64,000 nucleotides of DNA. Source: Sphingopyxis sp. H053 (GTDB lineage: Bacteria; Pseudomonadota; Alphaproteobacteria; Sphingomonadales; Sphingomonadaceae). This document shows, piece after piece, positions 26,375-34,392 of this stretch. Numbering within the stretch: the stretch's first letter is position 1; every line of letters starts with the position of its first letter. Under the pieces are notes generated by a model. That model saw only the letters and a list, made by a program, of their open reading frames with translations. It was not told the DNA's origin and searched no databases. Where the stretch lies: positions 1-64,000 of the forward strand of contig NZ_LNRU01000017.1 of the NCBI RefSeq assembly GCF_001468225.1. The letters run 5' to 3'. A program made the translations under genes and the position numbers.

Positions 26375-26641
26375 TCAATAGTGAAACCGGCATTGGGCAA
26401 TCTCTAGCTGCTGCTCGTTTCCTTTGCCGGTGACGCGATAGACCAGACGGTCTTCTTTGGTGATCCGCCGCGACCACCAGCCTGCCAGGGAGCCTTTGAG
26501 CGGCTCAGGCTTTCCGGTTCCTTTGAAAGGCGTTCGCTGGCATTCCTTGATGAGGTCGTTGAGCCGGGTGAGAACCTTGTCATCGGTTTGCTGCCAGTGC
26601 AGATAATCCTCCCAGGCGTTGTCTGCAAAGACCAGCTTCAA
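26375..26641 (-). CDS. yoeB: YoeB/Txe-family toxin
   Basis: An 88-residue ribosome-dependent mRNA endonuclease of the RelE superfamily. MKLVFADNAWEDYLHWQQTDDKVLTRLNDLIKE is the usual YoeB opening, and the C-terminal RRITKEDRLVYRV and the final QCRFHY contain the conserved Glu/Arg and the terminal His-Tyr active-site residues. The ATG overlaps the yefM stop codon. The protein is of normal length and looks functional. Confidence 0.93.
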   Translation of the reverse strand: MKLVFADNAWEDYLHWQQTDDKVLTRLNDLIKECQRTPFKGTGKPEPLKGSLAGWWSRRITKEDRLVYRVTGKGNEQQLEIAQCRFHY

Positions 26642-26892
26642 GGCTCGATCAGCCCGCGCTCATTGCCGCCATCGCCATCCAGTTGCTCGATCGACTGCCG
26701 CAGGCGGTCGGCATTGGTGCGGTTCGAAAGGAGATACATGGTCTCCTCGATCGCGTTCCAATCTTCGAGCGAAACCATCACGATCGACTCGGCCTTCTGC
26801 CGCGTGACCACAACATGTGTCCGGTCACTGACCACCTGATCCATAATGCCTTTCAGATTGGCGCGCGCTTCTGAGTAGGTGATAACGTCCAT
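26638..26892 (-). CDS. yefM: YefM-family antitoxin
   Basis: An 84-residue antitoxin starting MDVITYSEARANLKGIMDQVVSDRTHVVVTRQKAESIVMVSLEDW, the typical Phd/YefM DNA-binding fold. The acidic tail (QLDGDGGNERGL) would bind YoeB. It is coupled by a four-base overlap to yoeB. An inverted repeat over the promoter (26915-26934) is the probable operator. Confidence 0.93.
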   Translation of the reverse strand: MDVITYSEARANLKGIMDQVVSDRTHVVVTRQKAESIVMVSLEDWNAIEETMYLLSNRTNADRLRQSIEQLDGDGGNERGLIEP

Positions 26893-26914
26893 AGCTTCAT
26901 CCTTTACCGAACCA

Positions 26915-26934
26915 TTGTACTAATATTGGTACAA
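26915..26934. promoter_or_regulatory. YefM operator palindrome
   Basis: TTGTAC and GTACAA flank an eight-base centre (TAATATTG), about 23 bases upstream of the yefM start. YefM operators contain TGTACA-type half-sites, so this fits autorepression. Confidence 0.7.
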
Positions 26935-26988
26935 CTGCAAGCTTGAACAAGTGGTGAAGGGCAAGACCCTCATTTTTCCGAGAGCAGC

Positions 26989-27189
26989 CTACAGGACAAC
27001 AACCTGCAGCTCGATCGCTCCGGAAAGGCTCTCTTCTGCAGGCAAAACGCAGAAGGGCTGGAGCTTGCTGTCCGTCCTTACCACGGCATGGCTCTGCCCG
27101 GAATTTGCGGTCATCCGAATGGCGACGCGCTCGGCATTGGCGCGCCCGCACAGGATGTCCCTTCTCGGGTCGAGGCTCTGAGGCAGCAT
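26989..27189 (-). CDS. Small hypothetical protein
   Basis: A 66-residue protein starting MLPQSLDPRRDILCGRANAERVAIRMTANSG. GGGAGGTGATC lies directly before the ATG at 27189, a strong ribosome binding site, so longer frames are rejected. It follows the DUF6927-like gene by 16 bases on the same strand. No family known. Confidence 0.6.
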   Translation of the reverse strand: MLPQSLDPRRDILCGRANAERVAIRMTANSGQSHAVVRTDSKLQPFCVLPAEESLSGAIELQVVVL

Positions 27190-27205
27190 GATCACCTCCC
27201 GAGCG

Positions 27206-27829
27206 TTACGGCGTCGCCGTGAAGAATGTGCGAACCGCGCGCTTTGGGGGCACGACTTCAAATCGGCGCTCCATCAATCTGCTGATGCGGAACCGGCCTC
27301 GGCCATCGGGCGTGCTGAGTTCAATCTTCGCGCCCCGCTTTGTCACCCTGAACTCGGCGTGTTCGCTCCCGTCGGTGAACTTCATGGGTTCAGGCAGCCG
27401 GATCAGGTCGCCATCGGCGATCTTGCGCTCCTTGAGCCGGAGCTGGCGGTAGCACCGGTTACGCCAGTCGAGAGCATAAGGGTGACGGGTTGGCCCCAGT
27501 TCCTCAAGGATACTTCTGGGACACCCGGCTTCCACCGGCCCGGAGTTTTCATCCATGTCCTTGTAGCCGAACAGGAGGCCGTCTGCGGCCTTGGGGTTCC
27601 AGCGGACCAGACAGATCACCGCGGAGATGGCGTGGGTCTGGTTATTCGGTCCATAGCGCTGGACAGCCGCGTAGTAGGCACCGGATGTGGACACGCTTCT
27701 GATGACCCGGCATCCTTCGAAGGTGCCGGTTTCTTCATTCTCGCGCTCCCATGTGAGCTGATTGTCGAGATAGGCCTTGGGAGTGTCGAAGCCCCCCATT
27801 CCGGCACGGTGCATGTAAAGCCAGCCCAT
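27206..27829 (-). CDS. DUF6927-like protein
   Basis: A 207-residue protein starting MGWLYMHRAGMGGFDTPKAYLDNQLTWER. AYYAAVQRYGPNNQTHAISAVICLVRWNP and FGYKDMDENSGPVEAGCPRSIL agree with a plasmid and island family annotated DUF6927. The end is basic (FRISRLMERRFEVVPPKRAVR). GGAGAA precedes the start. The function is unknown; such genes are commonly neighbours of the DUF7007, GHKL ATPase and methyltransferase genes present here. Confidence 0.75.
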   Translation of the reverse strand: MGWLYMHRAGMGGFDTPKAYLDNQLTWERENEETGTFEGCRVIRSVSTSGAYYAAVQRYGPNNQTHAISAVICLVRWNPKAADGLLFGYKDMDENSGPVEAGCPRSILEELGPTRHPYALDWRNRCYRQLRLKERKIADGDLIRLPEPMKFTDGSEHAEFRVTKRGAKIELSTPDGRGRFRISRLMERRFEVVPPKRAVRTFFTATP

Positions 27830-27841
27830 GCGTGTTCTCCT

Positions 27842-28247
27842 TCAGATGAGCCCCGGCTGCGCCGGAGGTGCGATCTTCAATTCGCGCGCGATGCGCGCCG
27901 TGAGTGCGTGAATGTCTGCAAGGGCGGTGATCGGCGCTTTGCGCATCACCGCGCCAGGCGGTTTCCAGAACGGGTTGCGCCAGGCGAGACCAGGTTCGCC
28001 AAACCGTTCCGGGCTGATGCGGACATAGATCCCGTCGGCTTCCAGCACATGCTCGCCCGCCAGCTGTTCCTGCGAGGTGTAATAGCTGATGCGGTAATCG
28101 GCGTGCTCGAGCCCTATCCCTGCTGCGATCTGGCGCAGCGCCCGCGTGCCTTCGCGCCGGTAGTGGCGCAGTTCTTCGGGACGATAGTCGAGCCCGCGTT
28201 TGACCAGCGCGATGATTGCAGGTCTGCCCGCATGGCTTTGAAGAGCG
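27842..28247 (-). CDS. Conserved-looking frame without a start codon, downstream of the methyltransferase
   Basis: From about 28225 leftward this frame reads AIIALVKRGLDYRPEELRHYRREGTRALRQIAAGIGLEHADYRISYYTSQE and on to the end, with natural protein composition, while the methyltransferase frame over the same bases (28114-28230) turns into arginine/serine-rich chance-like sequence. No ATG, GTG or TTG is available where the sequence becomes protein-like. The best explanation is that it is the true C-terminus of the upstream gene, separated by a frameshift (real or sequencing error). A separate gene with a rare start is the alternative. Confidence 0.5.
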
Positions 28248-29226
28248 CACCCAGCTTTGCTTTCGGCGGCACCGCGCGCGGTCCGCAGTCGGGCTGGACT
28301 GTCACGCGTTTCACGATGGGAACCGCCGACGCCAAGTCTGCAACTGTCTGCCGCGCCAAAACTGCAGGTCTGATCTGCCCCGGGATCTTGTCGATCACGT
28401 ACAAGCGCACGGCCACGCTGGTGCCCTGCTTGTGATAGCATTTGTCGAGCCGGATGGATGTGCGGACCGTGCAAGAGGCAAAGGTGTCTTCGTAGATTTT
28501 TGCAAGCTTTGCGCTCGGCGTGAACCAGTCCGGCATGATCGCGACGATCCTGCCCCCCTGCTTGAGGCGCGTTATGGCAGCGCGCAGGTGACGCACCGCT
28601 GCGAACTCGTCTGCTCCTCGCCCCATTGACCGAGAGAACGGCGGGTTCATCAGGATCAGGCTTGGCTGCACCGCCGTGTCGAGATGCGAAGCCAGCATGG
28701 CCCCATCGATCCCTGTCATGGTGGCCTCGGGAAACAGCAGAGCCAGCTTTTCACGCCTGCGCGGATCGATTTCGTTGAGATGCAATGCGCTGACATTGGG
28801 CAGAGTTGCCACGAGGGCGCCATGTCCGGCGCTCGGTTCAAGAACGATATCGGTTGCAAGCGGCTGCGCCAAAATCACGCAAAGCGCTGCAAGGTCTGCG
28901 GGCGTCGAGAATTGCTGGAACCTGATCTGGTCTTCACTTCTGACCGTATGTGTCGGCAGTGCCTCGATAAGCGCACTGATCTCCGAAATCTGGTGCAGCA
29001 TCTGAGGCTTGTTCAGCAGTCCGGCCATGTGGCGCGTCAATGCCGCCTCGAGCAGGTCAAAGGCGTCCCTCTGGCTCCATGCGCCGTTTGCGGAGCCCTC
29101 CCCGTAAAGCTGGCGCATCGTCTCAAACAGGCGTTGCTTGTTCGCCAGTCCGGTGGCGATGGCGTGCTGGATTTCGGTGATTGCTGCGTCCAGCTTCTGG
29201 CTGGATTGTTCAAATAGGTCGGTCAC
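28114..29226 (-). CDS. Plasmid N6-adenine-type DNA methyltransferase, probably frameshifted near the 3' end
   Basis: A class I SAM-dependent methyltransferase. DIVLEPSAGHGALVATLP is motif I with the SAM-binding glycines, LHLNEIDPRRREKL the motif II acidic strand, and LILMNPPFSRS the NPPF motif IV of adenine or glutamine methyltransferases. GGRIVAIMPDWFTPS follows as motif VI. The annotated frame of 370 residues ends in a low-quality tail (SSRWSNAGSTIVPKN) that overlaps the better frame at 27842-28247, so the original protein was probably about 480 residues. The N terminus (MTDLFEQSSQKLDAAITEIQ) is helical. Confidence 0.75.
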   Translation of the reverse strand: MTDLFEQSSQKLDAAITEIQHAIATGLANKQRLFETMRQLYGEGSANGAWSQRDAFDLLEAALTRHMAGLLNKPQMLHQISEISALIEALPTHTVRSEDQIRFQQFSTPADLAALCVILAQPLATDIVLEPSAGHGALVATLPNVSALHLNEIDPRRREKLALLFPEATMTGIDGAMLASHLDTAVQPSLILMNPPFSRSMGRGADEFAAVRHLRAAITRLKQGGRIVAIMPDWFTPSAKLAKIYEDTFASCTVRTSIRLDKCYHKQGTSVAVRLYVIDKIPGQIRPAVLARQTVADLASAVPIVKRVTVQPDCGPRAVPPKAKLGALFKAMRADLQSSRWSNAGSTIVPKNCATTGAKARGRCARSQQG

Positions 29227-29448
29227 GGTCTGCTCCTGATGCTGAACCGCATCAGGCCATCCCCCTCCCCTCTCGCCTCGGAGTTATGAGCCCGTAATCA
29301 CCACAGGCTATGCGACAAGGGGTGCCCGGCAGCGACGGGAATTCGGGACCGGCACCATCCCGATGATATCGGTTTGACTTCTACCGCCGAAAATGATCAT
29401 AAAACACGAACTGGGTCGCAGAACTGCGATTCATCGAAAGGCAGACGC

Positions 29449-30648
29449 ATGTCCTACACCGTGAACACACTGCGAAATATGACCAGATCCTGCGAAATGA
29501 TGCGCGATCGGGTCAAAGCTGTGGTGTTCAAACCTGATGAACGCAAGGTCCTGGATATCACGTTTGGGCCTACGGCGGCAGCGGAATTGGTCGGAAGAAC
29601 GCCTGAAGCGCTTGCCAAGGCAGAGAAGGAGGGACGTCTCGCGCCTCCGAAGCAGCTTAACAATGGCCGTCGCTATTACACGCTCGAAGACCTTACTCAT
29701 ATTCGCAAGGCGCTGAACATTCATCCGGGCAAGCTAGCCCATGAGAATGCGGTCGTAGTAGCCGTGCAGAATTTCAAGGGCGGCGTCGGCAAGAGTACGA
29801 TTACCAAGCATTTCGCCGATTTTCTTGCACTGAACGGATATAGCGTTCTCGTGATCGACTGCGATCCTCAGGCGTCAACGACAACTATGTTCGACATCCA
29901 GCCCGAAGCACTCATCGATGAAGAGGAGACTTTAGGAAACTTCCTGTCGCCTCGCAGTACATTCGATGATTTCAGGAATGCAATCCGAGAAACCGCTTGG
30001 CCTACAATCAAAATAGTGCCGTCAAGCCTTGGCCTGCAGGATGCAGAGTGGGACCTCACGGCAACGTTGACGGAGGGCGGACAAGCAGTGCGCGAGGGAC
30101 TTCAGCGTCTCCGTATTGGCATCGACAGTATCATCAAGGACTTCGACGTCGTCTTGCTCGATCCTCCGCCGGCCATGGGGTTCCTGGGCCTCAATGTGAT
30201 GGCCGCCGCAACAGGTATGCTCATCCCGGTTCCGGCAAGGCAGCTCGACTATCTTTCAACCATCCATTTCATGGACACCATCGCCGAGAATATCGAGATC
30301 CTCGAGGATCACGGAACACCTGTTGATTATGGGTTCATTCGCGTCGTCTGCTCGGCCTACACCCCCAGCAAGCCAGGTGAAGCCGACATGTGGAAGATGA
30401 TGAAGGCCACATATGCCAATTTCCTGCTGAATCAGCCGATCCTGGCTTCTGAGGAAATCAAGAATGCCACTCAGGCATTCCGGTCGATCTATGAAAGCAA
30501 GCCTTCAGCTGCGCACGCAACCTACCAGCGTTGCCGGGACAATCTCAACGCAGTCTTCGGAGAAGTTCTGAACGAAATACATGAGCAGTGGCCGTCGAAG
30601 AGCATTTCGAGACGGTCATCTGACACGGCAGGGAGTGTTGCAGCGTGA
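29449..30648 (+). CDS. parA: Plasmid partition ATPase ParA
   Basis: A 399-residue type Ia ParA. The N-terminal 100 residues hold a MerR-like helix-turn-helix (AAELVGRTPEALAKAEKEGRL followed by GRRYYTLEDL) used for autoregulation. The deviant Walker A motif FKGGVGKST is at about residues 108-116, VLVIDCDPQAST is the A' motif, and VVLLDPPPAMG the Walker B. The ATG at 29449 is chosen over an earlier in-frame one because it gives the usual family N-terminus. It is the first gene of the parA-parB pair of the intact replicon; parB overlaps its stop. Confidence 0.93.
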   Translation: MSYTVNTLRNMTRSCEMMRDRVKAVVFKPDERKVLDITFGPTAAAELVGRTPEALAKAEKEGRLAPPKQLNNGRRYYTLEDLTHIRKALNIHPGKLAHENAVVVAVQNFKGGVGKSTITKHFADFLALNGYSVLVIDCDPQASTTTMFDIQPEALIDEEETLGNFLSPRSTFDDFRNAIRETAWPTIKIVPSSLGLQDAEWDLTATLTEGGQAVREGLQRLRIGIDSIIKDFDVVLLDPPPAMGFLGLNVMAAATGMLIPVPARQLDYLSTIHFMDTIAENIEILEDHGTPVDYGFIRVVCSAYTPSKPGEADMWKMMKATYANFLLNQPILASEEIKNATQAFRSIYESKPSAAHATYQRCRDNLNAVFGEVLNEIHEQWPSKSISRRSSDTAGSVAA

Positions 30649-31661
30649 GCCGTCGTTCATTGATTGGCGAGGCCCTCGCCTCCCCTGCCCCTGACCAGCC
30701 TTCCATCTCTGAAGCCAAGGACGCTGCAGGGGCAACCGCATCGCGCAATTTCACAACACGTCGGCTTGAAGGCTTCACGGAAGCAGCGCGGATGGTCAAG
30801 CGTCCGACCATTCGGCTCAAACCTGCAGAATGTTCGATCTGGCCGGGAAACGCCCGTGATTACGAACAGCTCACCGAACCCCGTTTGCGATCTCTGATTG
30901 AATCGATCCAAGCAGAAAACGGGAACCGCATCCCAGTAGTCGTGCGTCGGAAACAGCAAGGTGAGCTGCAGTACGAACTGATCATTGGCACAAGGCGCCA
31001 CTGGGCTGTCGCGTGGCTCAACGCCAATCACTACCCGGATATCGAGCTCGTAGCGATTATCGAAGATCTCGATGACGAAGCTGCGTTCCGCCTTGCTGAT
31101 ATCGAGAACCGCGAGAGGGAAGATATCTCAGATTTAGAACGCGGTTTGAACTACAAGGCAGCAGTCGACACCTATTACGATGGCCTTCAGGCACGGCTTG
31201 CTGAACGCGTGAAGATCTCGAAATCTACGCTCGCACGGTACATCGGCCTGACAGAGATCCCGCAAACAATCGTAAGCGCATTTGCCTCGCCAATGGAACT
31301 TCAGGTCCGGTACGGTGACAAGCTTCTTCCAGCCATACGCAACCCATCGCTGCGCCCCAGGATGGAGGAAGCAGCAAAGCAAATCGCTGCGGAACAAAGT
31401 TTCCGGCAATCCGGAGACGAAGAGCCAATTTCTGGCCCTCAGGTTGTTGTCCGTCTACTCAAGGCAGTTTCGGGCAGGCCTGGCCGTGCCCAGAAAGCCG
31501 TAATCGAAGCCGCAGGATCGTCCATTGGTGTCATCGAAAAGGATCGTGCACGAGGGCTCACGATAACGATCAAACCCACTGATTTGAGCGCTGACGAAAT
31601 CCTCGATGCATTGCGCCCTCTGATTGAGAAGGCGAAGATTCTAAAAAGGCCTGCCCCATGA
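30645..31661 (+). CDS. parB: Plasmid partition protein ParB
   Basis: A 338-residue ParB starting with GTG inside the parA stop. IRLKPAECSIWPGNARDYEQL begins the nuclease-like CTP-binding domain; LIIGTRRHWAVAWLN is the arginine-rich box and DIENREREDISDLERGLNY the second conserved motif. The helix-turn-helix follows (LAERVKISKSTLARYIGLTEIP). The C-terminal part would dimerise. It should bind a nearby parS; the palindrome at 31749-31766 is a candidate. Confidence 0.93.
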   Translation: MSRRSLIGEALASPAPDQPSISEAKDAAGATASRNFTTRRLEGFTEAARMVKRPTIRLKPAECSIWPGNARDYEQLTEPRLRSLIESIQAENGNRIPVVVRRKQQGELQYELIIGTRRHWAVAWLNANHYPDIELVAIIEDLDDEAAFRLADIENREREDISDLERGLNYKAAVDTYYDGLQARLAERVKISKSTLARYIGLTEIPQTIVSAFASPMELQVRYGDKLLPAIRNPSLRPRMEEAAKQIAAEQSFRQSGDEEPISGPQVVVRLLKAVSGRPGRAQKAVIEAAGSSIGVIEKDRARGLTITIKPTDLSADEILDALRPLIEKAKILKRPAP

Positions 31662-31696
31662 AGGAGGGTTTCGAACCCACCTATGGCCATGCCTTT

Positions 31697-31719
31697 ACCA
31701 CTCTGAAAATGTGGTTTTT
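31697..31719 (+). terminator. Weak terminator after parB
   Basis: ACCAC pairs with GTGGT around a nine-base loop and is followed by TTTTTAT, about 35 bases past the parB stop. The five-pair stem is short, so some readthrough into repA is likely. Confidence 0.5.
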
Positions 31720-31748
31720 ATCGTTTTATTTCATATGTTTAGCACACT

Positions 31749-31766
31749 TGTCCCACATGTGGGACA
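31749..31766. promoter_or_regulatory. Perfect 18-bp palindrome between parB and repA (parS or operator candidate)
   Basis: TGTCCCACA is followed directly by its inverse TGTGGGACA. The site is 26 bases upstream of the repA GTG start. ParB-type proteins bind palindromes of about 14-18 bp, so it could be parS; by position it could equally be a repA operator. Confidence 0.6.
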
Positions 31767-31791
31767 GCGGCAGATTTACTAGGCGAAGAAC

Positions 31792-33093
31792 GTGAGCGAG
31801 AAAGATCAGTCCTCCTCCGGTCGCCGGGTGCAGTTCGAGATGTTCTTCACGCTGCCTGATTTCAGCGACATCTCGCTGCGGGACTATCAGGAGACCATGC
31901 AGCGTCCTTTCTTCAGCCTTTCGAAGAAGAAGCGCCTGAAACCCATTGAGTACCTCAGCCCGGACAAGTCGGTCACCGTCCATGTATCAGCCAACCCAGC
32001 CTATGGGATGGCGACCATCTGGGATGCAGATATCATGATCTATCTGGCGTCTCACCTCAACGAATTGCGCGAGCGGGGTGACAACGACCTTTCGCCGACC
32101 ATTCGTGTTCAACCTGGCGATCTCCTCAAGCGAATCTGCTGGGGTGTAAGCGGGCGCGCCTATGAGCGACTGATCGCAGCGCTTGATCGTCTTCAGGCCA
32201 CGACGATCAAGACGAACATCCGAGCAAACTCCAAATCCCGCGAGACCACATTTTCGTGGATCGATAGCTATACTCATCTCGTTGATGAGCGAACCCAGCG
32301 TTCGCTTGGGATGGAAATCACGCTTTCCAAGTGGTTCTTCGACGGGGTCATGGACAAGCGAAATGTCCTTGCGATTTCGCCTTTGTATTTCGAGATAACG
32401 AGTGGACTTGGGAAATGGCTCTACCGCGCAGCTCGCAAGCACGCTGGTGGCAATGGGCCAGAAGGTTTCACGATTGGCTTCGAAACTCTTCATCAGAAAA
32501 GCGGCAGCGAAAGCTCCCTACCCTCGTTCAAGAACAAGATTCTTGAATTGGCGCGAGCTAACAACCTGCCGGATATCAGTCTGGAGGTCATTGGAGCAGA
32601 GACGCCGCGCCCAAAGCTAAAGATGGTGATGCGTCGCCATCTCGAAAAACCTTCTGGAAAAACCGAGGGCAGTGGCTCTGTCACCACGGAGAGCAGAGCC
32701 CAGCGCATTCAGCGCGCAACCCCCGAAAAGGCAGCCAAGGTCAGCCCTCCGCAGGAATTCGTTGATCCTGCCCTCGTGCGCAAGCTCCTTGCAACAACGA
32801 GCGCGAGCTTGCGCCCCGAACAGCAAGCCGATGCATCAGCGGCATTGGACAGCAATGCAAGCCAATCTCAGTCACGGCGAAGGGGAGGGGGCGCGCAGGA
32901 CACTCTTGACCCCGAAATCTACCAGGCCATCCGTGCTGAATGTCCTGGTTGGGATCTCGATGTGCTGATGCGGCAATTCGATTCCTTTTTGAACAGCAAT
33001 CCGCATGAGTTGCCAAGGAACTACTCGAAACGGTTCTACGGCTTCATGAAGAAGCACCACGAGCGCAACAAGCATACGCTTCCGGGCTTTTGA
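31792..33093 (+). CDS. repA: Replication initiator protein RepA (RPA family)
   Basis: A 433-residue initiator of the type found on alphaproteobacterial plasmids. RRVQFEMFFTLPDFSDISLRDYQETMQRPFFSLSKKKR opens the domain; the two-winged-helix region runs from WDADIMIYLASHL to about FGFETLHQKSG, with GRAYERLIAALDRLQATTIKTNI as a likely recognition region. A low-complexity linker then leads to a C-terminal domain (ECPGWDLDVLMRQFDSFL ... NYSKRFYGFMKKH). The start is GTG at 31792. The iteron origin lies 600 bases downstream. Confidence 0.9.
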   Translation: MSEKDQSSSGRRVQFEMFFTLPDFSDISLRDYQETMQRPFFSLSKKKRLKPIEYLSPDKSVTVHVSANPAYGMATIWDADIMIYLASHLNELRERGDNDLSPTIRVQPGDLLKRICWGVSGRAYERLIAALDRLQATTIKTNIRANSKSRETTFSWIDSYTHLVDERTQRSLGMEITLSKWFFDGVMDKRNVLAISPLYFEITSGLGKWLYRAARKHAGGNGPEGFTIGFETLHQKSGSESSLPSFKNKILELARANNLPDISLEVIGAETPRPKLKMVMRRHLEKPSGKTEGSGSVTTESRAQRIQRATPEKAAKVSPPQEFVDPALVRKLLATTSASLRPEQQADASAALDSNASQSQSRRRGGGAQDTLDPEIYQAIRAECPGWDLDVLMRQFDSFLNSNPHELPRNYSKRFYGFMKKHHERNKHTLPGF

Positions 33094-33676
33094 AGATCGC
33101 GACCTTCTGCAGGACTTGGTAGCGGCGCCCGGCGCGCTGGTAGAGCTGCCGCTCGGCTTCAGGCCTGATTACGCTCTGCCGCAGGCATAGCGATCTATCG
33201 TAACAATAAGAACCGTCTCATCATGCACGGCAGCTAGCGAACGTGTTTTCGGGAATCACTTCGCTTAGCCCGCCCGATCAGAGGATCGCGTCTACGTTCG
33301 GCGCCTGCTAAGAAATCGCTGACTATGCCCAAGACCACCGGCATAGACCCTACGGCCGTGCTTCTGCCGTCCATCTTTGACTGAAATCAGCGATCTACTG
33401 TGCAGCGCTCAAGCCAGCTGGCAGATCGCCTTAGGCTCCACTTCGGTCACTGCGATCCAGAAACCCGACAGGTCGGCCTTCAAGCTGGGCGATGGAAAAT
33501 GCCTCCAAAAACCATTCCTGAAAACACGTTAGACCGGAAATACCACATTTCCGAAAACACGTTTGTTTCAGCATAGGGGCAAATGGGGGATCAGAAAGTT
33601 TGGGATCGGCGCATCATATGTGAATCGGAACGCTAACTGATCCTCTGGCCTCACGTTCTCAGCCGCGCTTTCAAAG

Positions 33677-33685
33677 TTATCAACA
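33677..33685 (+). promoter_or_regulatory. DnaA-box-like site in the origin
   Basis: TTATCAACA matches the DnaA consensus TTATNCACA at eight of nine positions and lies 19 bases before the first iteron. Confidence 0.55.
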
Positions 33686-33703
33686 GGGCGGGGAGGTGGC
33701 GAA

Positions 33704-33791
33704 CGTGTGATCAGGCATCAGATGACGTGTTATTAGAATCTGGCGGTCGTGCTATCAGAAACCGAACATCGTGTTTTCAGATTCGGCATAG
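33704..33791 (+). repeat. oriV: Four 22-bp iterons (oriV)
   Basis: CGTG recurs at 33704, 33726, 33748 and 33770, exactly 22 bases apart. The units begin CGTGTGATCAGGC, CGTGTTATTAGAATC, CGTGCTATCAGAAAC and CGTGTTTTCAGATTC, giving a consensus near CGTGTTATCAGAATC. The regular two-turn spacing and the nearby repA gene identify a RepA-bound origin. Confidence 0.85.
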
Positions 33792-34105
33792 CCGCCCCGA
33801 CTCGCGAGAAATCAGGAGTTTGCAGGCTGATCGCGAGCAGGTAACCTCTTAACCTTAGAATCTAAATCCCCTAACGTTCACGCCTGCGGCGGATTTGTTA
33901 TTGATTTGATTCAAGATTAAGGAAGGCCGACATATCCCTTCGACAATGACCGCTTTGCGTGCAATGCGTACCTTCCACCGGGATGGCAGCTCGGCAGATT
34001 AGCGCTCGTGACAGCTTTAAGATCGATTCCGTGAATCACGACAGGGACCTGTGATTCAAACTTCCGATTGGCTTAACTTCACGTGGCTATCGCATAGTCC
34101 TCCGC

Positions 34106-34387
34106 ATGTTAGAGGATGGACAAGGGGAATGTCAGATCTGGCTCGAAGCCAAAGATCCCGATCTCAATGTTGCAAGGCGGTACGTCATATCTCGAAGCCA
34201 GGACCTGTTCGGTGTCACGATTGTTGAATTCTCATGGGGGCGGATTGGAACGCGTGGACAGCGACGCAAGTTATCCTTCGCCGACGCAGGCAGGGCGACA
34301 AAGTTCGTAGAACAATTGCTGCGTCGCAGAGCGACCTCACATCATCGAATTGGCGTTTGCTACCGGGAGGTATTCCGGGGTCCATGA
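34106..34387 (+). CDS. WGR-domain protein
   Basis: A 93-residue protein that is essentially one WGR domain: IWLEAKDPDLNVARRYVISRSQDLFGVTIVEFSWGRIGTRGQRRKLSF, with the name-giving WGR and the GTRGQ turn, and KFVEQLLRRRATSHHRIGVCY as the closing helix and strand. WGR domains bind nucleic acid ends in PARPs and occur in bacterial proteins of unclear role. Here it stands alone beside the replication origin. Confidence 0.85.
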   Translation: MLEDGQGECQIWLEAKDPDLNVARRYVISRSQDLFGVTIVEFSWGRIGTRGQRRKLSFADAGRATKFVEQLLRRRATSHHRIGVCYREVFRGP

Positions 34388-34392
34388 TACGT

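Larger units (their letters stand above)
33094..34105. other. Non-coding replication origin region
   Basis: One kilobase without a convincing gene between repA and the WGR gene. It contains a DnaA-box-like site (33677), four 22-bp iterons (33704-33791), AT-rich sequence around 33840-33930, and further CGTGTTTTC-type iteron-like copies: a direct one near 33241 (AACGTGTTTTCGGGAAT) and two inverted ones near 33521 and 33561 (CTGAAAACACGTT and CCGAAAACACGTT). Confidence 0.75.
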
